From positions 23,617,187 to 23,681,186 of the forward strand of contig JADWOT020000001.1 of NCBI GenBank assembly GCA_036345935.2: DNA of 64,000 nucleotides. The letters run 5' to 3'. Source of the stretch: Taenia hydatigena. Taxonomy: Eukaryota; Platyhelminthes; Cestoda; Cyclophyllidea; Taeniidae. A program made the position numbers and the translations under genes. How positions within the stretch are numbered: position 1 is the stretch's first letter; every line of letters starts with the position of its first letter. The notes beneath the pieces are model-generated. The model was not told the origin of the DNA, searched no databases, and worked only from the letters and a program-made list of their open reading frames with translations. Shown in pieces: positions 55,829 to 64,000 of this stretch.

Positions 55829-57826
55829 GAAAGCCGAAGAGTTAAGGGATTTTGCCGAAAGAGTGAAGGCAGTGCCCAATGTACCCGAAAATGACGTTCA
55901 GATTGAGAAGTGGGTACGTTATTGTTTGTGGATCTACACAAAGTGCCATATTTGTGGAAGATTTGTCCTATCTTGGGCAACGATTTGAAAGCATAAAATA
56001 AGCAGGAAATGATCTCTTCGTGTTGCTTCAGGGTACAGCAAGCGGAGGCTATGGAGTAGTTTCGTTTGGCACCTATCGGCGCAAAAGTGTGGTGAAAAAG
56101 GATTTCAAATACATGAATACGATTGTTGAACGCATATACAACTACCGTGAGGTCTATACACTTGCCACCTGCAATCACCCAAACATCGTGAAGTTCATTG
56201 GTGCTGGTCCAAACACACGAATAGCCGACGTTCGCTATGTTGTAATTGAGCGAGCCACGGATACCTCCCTGGATGAACGTGAGCATCTTATTTGTCTTGG
56301 AGCTAACTCCACCTCCTCTACCTTTAGTCATTTATTCGGGAGCTGAGTACAGCTTTTGGCATGTAATGCTCTGGGCCCTGCATTTGGCAGATGGGTTAGA
56401 TTACCTTCACTCCCGTGCTGAGCCAATCATCCATCGAGACTTAAAACCCGCTAACATGCTGCTCTTTGACGCATGCACTACCCTCAAAATAAGCGACTTT
56501 GGCACTTCAAAGATATATGGAGCAAGCAAGGCGGAACTGCAATCAGTGAATCAGGGTTCGCTTTTGTACATGGCACCGGAGGTACAGCAGCGTAAGTCTT
56601 GATATATGTCTCTAGCCCTCCTGTGCAGAATCATCATGGTTTTACATTGCCATTTCTTTCTGCCAACGTAAACTTTATGCGAATCCTTGACTTTCCTTCC
56701 TGTTCTTGGTGGCAGAACTAGTAGACACATTTATAGCACGAGAAAACTGTGTTTGCTTGTGACCTGAGTAGGCGGAAAAGTAGGTGTAATTCGGTGTTAC
56801 TGTTGAAAAACCTGAAAGCATCCGAGACAACCACCATTAATAATGACCCCTTAAGTTGCGAAATGCGCTTGAATGACTGCACGTGTGTTGGAAGAGACGC
56901 TGTCGCCTAAGGCACGGATTTAATTGGTCAGGCCTTTTTGATGACGATGAGCCTGAATTGCTTGATTGCTTGGATGCTTAACTTGATCCTGGGTGTAGAA
57001 TTATGCTTTCCATTTTCAATGCAGGTAATAGCTTTCCTCATCCAAATGCTTCCCTAGTTTGACTTAGATTCGGCTTTTCTGTCATCGTCAAAGGTAAGGA
57101 TGTGTTACAGTGTCTGCCGTGGGTGTGCTCCTTGAACTTGCAGTTATACGTGGATAATTGTGTTGTACTCACCGCTCCCACAGGAATGTTTGAATGCACA
57201 CATTTTTCTTTCTTGTTTTTTTTTCTAAAATTAAGGTCGCGTGGATGAGTTCTACACCTCTTATTCGAAGTCGGTGGATATTTACAGTATGACAGTTTCA
57301 ATTTGGGAAATGCTGACACGAAGACTGGACCAAGATGTGAATCCCCACTCCATGAGGATCCGTTCGTGTCCACCATTTCTAGAAAGTCTCTTTGATCGGT
57401 GAGAATGCATGCACTTCTATTTGTCCAGAAGCTATGTTGATGGAGATTTGGTCTAATGGAAACTTTAATGTGTGCAGTGGTATGGCGGAGGACCCATTTC
57501 AACGACCATCAGCTTCGCAATTGGTTCACCTGTTCGATTTCATCATGCGCTATGTCTGCACGAAGAGTACTTCGCAGCTGTGCATTCACCTCGAGAATGC
57601 TGGTGCTTCGAACTCTTCTTCTTCTTCCTCCTCCTCCTCTTCTTCTTCTTACTCTTCAACGACCAGCAGCCGCACCATAACAGAAGATGACTCTTGGAAA
57701 ACCTCCGCAACGAATCAGCTTTTGCCATCCCTTTTAGACCTTTTGGAGTACACTTTATCCCCATCCATTATTTTCCTCCCCCCTGTCCTGCCCTCATTGA
57801 GAAATACTTTTGGCTTTGCTCCGTAG
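55829..57826 (+). CDS. TAK1/MAP3K7-like protein kinase (5' end not determined)
   Basis: A MAP kinase kinase kinase-type domain spans five exons: 55829-55913, 56032-56278, 56328-56591, 57236-57398 and 57478-57826. Introns are GT-AG of 118, 49, 644 and 79 bp, with all phases consistent. Landmarks are the Gly loop TASGGYGVVSFG, an ATP Lys in SVVKKDF (about 56095), [18 protein letters not shown] (from 56432), DFGTSK (from 56494), GSLLYMAPE (ending 56581), SVDIYSMTVSIWEM and DPFQRPSASQLVHL. The HPNIVK, LHxxxxxxIHRDLKPxNxLL, DFGT and MAPE pattern is that of TAK1, which in animals activates JNK/p38 and NF-kB-type signalling in the cytoplasm. A run of serines follows the domain, then about 55 residues to the stop. 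Family assignment is by motif pattern. The N-terminus before 55829 is missing. Confidence 0.85.
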
Positions 57827-60724
57827 ATGTTCCCATGTGCCAAAAGGATAATTTTGTCACAATAAATGCGAATCATATGCCAACCCACTTTTTTAGGCAT
57901 TTGTACCTAACAGCGGAAAAGGTTGCTTGTGGATATGCGTTACTATCGAGTCACAATCACGTCGGGATGCTTCCGTTTCTTTGTACCACTTGACGATGGT
58001 AGCACGGTACTGGAGGTTATGAAAAGCACATCTATTCTTAGCGCAAGCCTTTTGCAAGACGCCAGAACGGCTATTTTAGGTTAGTGCCAGTTAAATGCTC
58101 TAACACTGTTTAATTGCATTGTACGGTGTGTCAATGATCATAGCTGTCTTCTTCCTACTGTAACTGTTGGTTTTACCCCTTGCTACTACAACTGGGAGGC
58201 CAGTCAGTCATGATTGAGTTTGCCAATTACTGATGTGGTCAAATTGAGTCAGTTGACAGCAACATTCATGCACTTCTCCGTCAATGATGAAGTGGCAGTG
58301 GTGGAGTGTTGGCGCGCAGCATGGTTAGACAATGCTGCGAGGTGGTCTGCTTCGTTTTCGCTTTGCCGATAAGCCACACATCGGTCGTGATTCTTTGTTT
58401 GCGAGAGGATGCTTCATCAAATGCAATTGTTCACGCAGTTGTGGTGTGATGTGTGTTGTTCTGCGTACATAGAGATGGCCCGTCTTCCATTACCACACTG
58501 CCCGTCGCCCACCGCTACTGTGTGTCGTTGTACCTTCACGAGTTTTCCCCAGTCAACCTGCATGCATTGCACAACTTGGGTTGGTTTGATACGATTAGTT
58601 GGGCTGCGTATACCCGGTCGGATGCTCGCTTTGCCTCGTTCTGTTCTGCCTTCGCGTTTAGTTTTCAGACATCTATTAAATCTCAACCCACTTGCATGTA
58701 TTCACTTGTAATCTCTCCGTGTCGAACATTTGCCCAACCTTCCCACGAGATATGGATAGGTGTAACAAGCACACAGTGCATGTGAGCAAGGTGAGTCGAA
58801 ATGCCCGATTTCAGGACAAAAAAACACCTAAAAGCTTGCAAAGACTCACCGTCTGCTCCACAGCTTCATAACAGCATTGCTGTGTTTTAATGCAATTAGA
58901 TGAATTGGATTTTACTATTGAAATGGAACTGTTTTCCACCAGAGGCGTTCTGATGGCTTACTTTCTATCTGCTGCAAATAAATGCAAACGCATAAGGCCA
59001 TCGAGGTAGCGCAATGAACGCATCGATGCGTGATGAAATCAGTGGTTTCAAAAGTATGAGTGAAGGGGAATTTGAGTGGTCCAAACGCACAATTATGCAT
59101 GTACCCAGTGGCTGTTCATCTGTCACTGGTCCTCGTTTAGTTGTTTAAATATATATAAAAGAAGGGTTAACGTTTCACTCTGTTTATAAAGCACCGCTCC
59201 CCTACTTGTTCTGGTAAGCAGAATATTCAAGCGAATGAGGGAGTAAAAGTGGCATGGCAGGAAATGTCCGAGTAAATGTATGCATGGGTAGTGGATGGTA
59301 TGAATGAGCAAGTATGAGTGACGTCCCGAGACTACTCTATAGACGAAAGAAGCTATAATACCTAAGTGATGGAGACATAGTCGACAGAATTAGGGCACAG
59401 TTCTACTGGCATGGCCTAGAAAGCGGTTCACTCAGCGAAGACACAATAGAGAGTACCTAAGTAGTGTTTTATTCAGATTCGAGGGTTAAGAACATTTATC
59501 AGCCTTGTTTAAGTGCCACACCCAGTGCTTACATTGCGTCAGCATCGACTACCAGCCAACACGACGAATTAGGTGCTGCGGGATAAACACTCATCAGTCA
59601 TACTGTCAAGCATATAAGTTCGGTGCATTTTGGACCGTAGTTGACTGTGGCGTTACTGTATTCTCTCTTTAGCGGTCCTACTGCATCGAGAGCTTTATTT
59701 GCGTGCAAACCTCATTGAGGTTCACAGCGCGTGACCATAGCCAGTCGTAGGAACACTGGGCTGACAAGAGTTAAATAAAAAAAGGCGGGATTTGGCAATC
59801 TAACTCGTCCTTAAATTACACAGAACATATTTTTTCGGTTGGGTAATTAGTTTATCTAACTTTTTTTTGAATCAACTTTACTTAATTTTTGTGCGTTTTA
59901 CCGTAACATTTTTCGCGTCCATCAAACATGTGCACGCACAAATTGCTCGGAGGTTCAGCATCGACTCCGTGAGTGAGTCTGAACAGGGGCTAATCATGCT
60001 TTCCTGTTTTCTAGCGCTGAGTTGACATTTTGTTGATCATTCTTCTTAATCTATTGCTGGTCATCCAAGTTAGTAAAGCCAGAATGCACCGTCCGCGCAA
60101 TTAGCTAATGTAGGACAAGAGTTTTGCGGTGCAACTTGGGTTGTTGTCATGACTGTGAGTCAGGAAGAAGTAGAATAGCCTAAACACTGCAAACCTGTAA
60201 TTTAGAGCCAAACATACTACCACCACGCTTAAGCGAATTTCAAAACAATTTATCTTGCCACTTAGGCACAAACTTTCCCCTTCCAGAGTGTCTAATCAGT
60301 CGTAGAAGCCGTTTTTTGGCAGTAAATACTGCAAAAAACATTTGTTTAAGTTCAATAATTGCTTTGCGCAATGACTTTGGGTTGCCATAACACGTTTTGA
60401 GTGATCAAGCTTTTCACCGAAACGGTTTTGAATGAAGAGCAGCACAATCAGACGATTAGATGTTCATTTGCGATTTCTGGAACTTACTTACTTCAGCTAT
60501 ACTAACTTGCATAAGCAAATTATAGGTTCTTAGCATTTGTTAAACTAAAAACGCAAAATTAAGACCTAAATGAGCATGGAGTGGTGACCAGTGTGCACCC
60601 GCCACCTCGTAAATAAACTTTGCTTAAGTTGTGTCATCACTTAAAATGCTTAGCAGAATAAGCCATCTTTTTTCAACCTTAAATTGTTCTTACGTTTATA
60701 TAACTGCAACCCACTGGTGTACAG
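57827..60724. other. Gene-poor stretch
   Basis: The best open frame is 58453-58785 (+, 110 codons, LHEFSPVNLHALHNLGWFD), with no recognisable family and no clear splice sites. Otherwise there are short frames only. Confidence 0.35.
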
Positions 60725-60941
60725 ATCCTACATGTTTTTAGATGTCAATGATGCTGCTGACAGCAAAGCGCATTTTGGTTTGCCTACGTGTGCACGCGGT
60801 GAAATGCTGCGTCTTCTGGATGACGCATTTTCTTTTTTAAAAGTAGATAGTGCCAAATCTGGGCATGTTTTGAGTGGAACAGGGGATACACTTGGACATC
60901 AATATTGCGTGCGCCTCTGGACTGGAAGCATGGCACTCTAA
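60725..60941 (+). CDS. Candidate terminal exon, unrecognised
   Basis: It follows an acceptor (CTGGTGTACAG) and reads SYMFLDVNDAADSKAHFGLP, then TCARGEMLRLLDDAFSFLKV, and ends at TAA. Composition and helix-like pattern look coding. Upstream exons were not identified. Confidence 0.35.
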
Positions 60942-61850
60942 ACGGTCTCAAGAGCAGAAGTTACCGTTGTCCTTGCATCTCAATTGATTTAAGTGCTGCG
61001 TTGACCTCAACAACCAGCACAGACCTCAATAGACTTATAATACCAGAGTGAACAGATTTCTCCTCACTTTAATGCAAAAAGAATGCCCAAGGAGTCAAAA
61101 AATCCCCTTCCTGACCTACATCATTTACGTGTGTTTCATTGAACATGTTACGAATCATCTCATTGATGCCAATAATTCGTAGCAAGGTGCTTAACAATAG
61201 TAGCTTTGCGGCGATGGTTTGGATTTTCATCCCTCAGTTGAGGTTGTGGATAGACCCCTAACAATTCTTGTTTTAAACCCTTTAAATGTGAATCATTATA
61301 TCATGTACAATGCACGACTCACGATTTCAGGCTCCTTCAAATGCGCCGCCAATTCAATGGATGTAACTAGCTTATTCAAAGCAACATCATTCACTCCGGT
61401 ACACTTAGTATGCAACTTTGTGTGCTTTTTGTAGCAGGTTTAGATGTCTTCAAGCAAAGTTCCACCATTTCGTTGGGATACGCTTTCACCATTTGTGGAC
61501 GGTTCTTCATTTACTAACAAGAAGATTGGGTACTTCTAGTCATCTTCATTTTGGCACAGAATAGATATGCGTTAACAGAACCAGAGTGTTTATAATTGAG
61601 GAGACTTAGGCTCAGGAGAGCTACCACGTGCCTCCACGACCAGGTTAGCATTGTCCCCCTGCCTCTCGCCTGCAAAGCACATTAAAAAAAATGAGCATTA
61701 CGCCATTTTTGTTAAAAATATGAAAAGCACTTAGACGCTTGTGGATGCTAATAATGCAAAAAAACAATGTATTAACAAAAGGTCGCTGATAATTAATAAG
61801 TAGGGGATAAAACCTTGAACAACATCTAAACCTCAGTTGAAATTGCTTAC
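60942..61850. other. No gene recognised
   Basis: A stretch after TTTCAG at 61325-61330 (+) could be a small exon, but no continuous frame is convincing. A short repeat element lies at 61607-61648. Confidence 0.3.
61607..61648 (+). repeat. Short dispersed repeat, copy 1
   Basis: About 40 bp ending GTGCCTCCACGACCAGGTT matches 62624-62662 (ATGCCTCCACGACCAGGTT) with few differences, in the same orientation, 1.0 kb apart. Confidence 0.7.
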
Positions 61851-61939
61851 CATTAAAGTCAGCAAAAAGCAATTGCCTTGATCCAAGTATGTCATTCAAA
61901 AAGAGTTCTAATTCATGCAATTTTTTGGCCAAGAAAGTC
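61851..61939 (-). CDS. Candidate internal exon, unrecognised
   Basis: An 89-base minus-strand exon sits between an acceptor (GATACTCTCAG) and a consensus donor (AATG|GTAAGC). It reads TFLAKKLHELELFLNDILGS followed by RQLLFADFNG. Both splice sites and the amphipathic helix look genuine, but the gene is not identified and no partner exon was found. Confidence 0.4.
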
Positions 61940-64000
61940 CTGAGAGTATCTACAGGTGCTATGAATAATGATGAGAATTAAGGTTGTGATTTGTATCGGA
62001 TTTGCCGTACAAGTTTATTTTTGAAGTCAATGTGGATCAATTTAGTTAGTGTTGTTAGTTGTCAGACCACATGCTGTGGTTAGACATAGGTGTAATACTT
62101 TGTTTGTTATGTCTGCCGGTTTCAGTTTCGGTCACAGAGGTGGCCATATTGCTCTGGCTGCGTGGACCGACCTCCGAGCCATACCAGCAGCTCCACTCCA
62201 TCTATCTATCTATTGATGGATATACGTATTCGGCCCTGGCAGTATGCCTTTATTTGCCTCCAAGGGAGTCTCGGGACGCTGCAGTAGGAATACATTAAGC
62301 TTACTACAAGGCATATGGTGGGGTATATGATGTCTTCTCCATCAATGAAGCAGTCTGCGATCCTTTCAGAAGGTTTCTAGGTTTAAGCAAAGCTATTAGC
62401 AATTCAAGGCACTGACACAACCAAGACAAATGGGTACATATTTTCAAAGTGAAAAATTTTAGCTGATTTGCAAAAGGCATCAATTAATACTATTGTGGAC
62501 GGTCCTTCCCTTTCCTCCCCTTCCCTTCTGCCATCCTTGTCGTGAGATATTCCTGGGCATTTTTATTATAGCACAAGACGAATGCGGTAAGGGGGCTAAA
62601 ATGTGGGCCAGTGGAGGAACCTCAGCCTCGGGAGAGCTATCACATGCCTCCACGACCAGGTTTTAGGCACATTTAAAGAACATAAGTACTACAACTACAA
62701 CAAGTATACCACTCGATTAGCATACTTGAAAGCTGAAGCATGGATTGGATTAGCAGTTGTGTGTAGCCATCATGATTTGCACACTTTGGTGCTGTGTGAC
62801 TGTGTCTATGTGTGTGCTATAAAGGAGGCTCTGGTCTACGTGGGCGAGTCCCTCGTGCACAGCCGTGCGCATGACAGAAGTGGACCTCCATTACTCGACG
62901 CAAATTAGACATTCATTTATGCAATGTGGTGCTAAGAACAAAGGTGACTTTGTGTTTACAAACAAAATGTGACCACTTTTGTTACCTTATTCTCACACGA
63001 ACAAATAAAGCAACCAAGTCTAGTTGCGCACACATGCTGTACAGTAGAAGATTCGATCCAACAGTTGTTAGTCAGCTTCATGGACTTCTAAAATTACATG
63101 GACTTGCTGCACCATTTTAGAAGACTTAAAGCAGATTTAAAAGCGCATCTCAGTCGTGACGCATACACTGGTCATTGTCAATCCTAGAATCACAAGGTGA
63201 TTTAATGCAGCACAGCTAGGCGTTTGGGCTCACTTGGTGTAATCGCAGCATCTTTTATTCATGAGACCAGTTGAGCAGACCAAAAGCCCAGTACCAGCAA
63301 AAACGCTGAACAAGTGATCTGGCAGGAGAGTGTGCGCACCCTCACAGCCACACAACGGCACGAAGGGTTACTTGTGAAGCTGTCTGTGCTGTGTTCTTGC
63401 AAGGTAAACTGTAGGCTCATTTTAAAGCTACCACTCGTCAACAAAAAAAACCACTACGGGTTCCTCATACATTCTGTCCTTGTCACCACACAAATGCAAT
63501 TCATTTGACGTGAATTTTGCACCACCAGACAAATTCATTCTGTGTATGATGGGGAAGGTAACGCATTTAATAATGAACAAGCAGAAGAGAGGGATTAATG
63601 GGGGCTGAAAGCTCACAAACTTTGCACAACGTAGCCATGGCTGCATTTTCAAGCAGGGAGGTAGACAATAGGCAGTTGGTTTAGCTAGAAGTACTTGAAG
63701 GACATGGAACCGCAAACAGGTCGCTTTGACTCTGCTTTCTCCCCATCTACACGGGACAAGAATATCATATAATTCCATTTTTACTGATTAAGAAAAAGGA
63801 ACTTGTAAAGCGTATTTAGAAAATAGAAGGATGACAACGATAGTGGGATGGGACCACATTTAAAGAGTCATCTACGAAAGTAGCAGATTTTGTTTGACTT
63901 TAGATCATTTTTCACAGGTCAATTGGCATTACCTCAGGTCGACGAACTCCAATTATGCGCTGCCGTTGCCAAGTCCGACTCTTCCACATGCAGACTGTAC
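61940..64000. other. Gene-poor stretch
   Basis: I see short frames only, the longest 116 codons on the minus strand (63428-63778), with no recognised domain. A CTAT microsatellite is near 62200. Confidence 0.35.
62624..62662 (+). repeat. Short dispersed repeat, copy 2
   Basis: This is the second copy of the 40 bp element at 61607-61648. Confidence 0.7.

Noticed and set aside
54576..55913. Joining the candidate exons at 54576-54716 and 55177-55260 to the TAK1-like gene
   Set aside because: Both end in phase 0, while the exon at 55829 needs two preceding bases, so they do not join without an unseen exon.
55825..56331. 168-codon open frame on the minus strand
   Set aside because: It is antisense to TAK1-like exons with strong motif support and shows no family resemblance.
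57038..57502. 154-codon minus-strand frame
   Set aside because: It overlaps an intron and exons of the TAK1-like gene on the other strand and is unrecognised.
1..64000. tRNA genes, CRISPR arrays, bacterial operons, reverse transcriptase or transposase genes
   Set aside because: No cloverleaf with a proper T-arm, no regularly spaced repeats, and no recognisable RT, integrase or transposase motifs were seen by eye.

Overview
The window looks like nuclear DNA from a flatworm (Platyhelminthes), most likely a tapeworm. This is inferred from the intact histone H2B (its N-terminal style resembles flatworm H2B), a kinase gene with four micro-introns of 31-35 bp plus one of 196 bp, a low gene density, and many decayed gene copies. 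No prokaryotic operons, CRISPR arrays or tRNAs were seen. GC content is roughly 40-45 %.

The dominant structure is a very large imperfect palindrome. The left arm runs from about 6.05 to 17.3 kb and the right arm from about 22.1 to 35.06 kb. They are inverted copies, shown by anchor pairs whose coordinates sum to 41003 in the outer part and drift to about 39047-39450 in the inner part because of indels. The axis lies near 19.7 kb, inside the only intact histone gene (H2B, minus strand). Two decayed H2A copies in direct orientation flank it. Each arm carries one intronless AGC-like protein kinase gene: 8429-9664 (+), with a frameshifted C-terminus, and 31421-32575 (-), with the C-tail intact. 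A third, decayed copy lies outside the palindrome at 40.6-41.3 kb. The core of the arms (about 6.84-12.06 kb against 26.99-34.16 kb) is roughly 95 % identical even in non-coding DNA. The parts on either side of it are only about 70-80 % identical, so the core was probably homogenised recently.

The region from 35 to 50 kb is gene-poor. It holds several candidate exons that I cannot name, mostly on the minus strand. From 50.2 to 51.6 kb (-) there is a complete six-exon CDK1-like kinase (349 aa). Just upstream of it are a duplicated ~145 bp segment and a broken HSP70 N-terminal fragment. From 55.8 to 57.8 kb (+) lies a TAK1/MAP3K7-like kinase whose 5' end I could not fix. The ends of the window (1-6 kb and 58-64 kb) hold only weak candidate exons.

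The genes do not form a pathway. The three kinase types are cell-regulatory families. The AGC-like kinase shares intronless structure and a promoter-proximal CCAAT motif with the H2A copies, which suggests (inference only) histone-like expression control.
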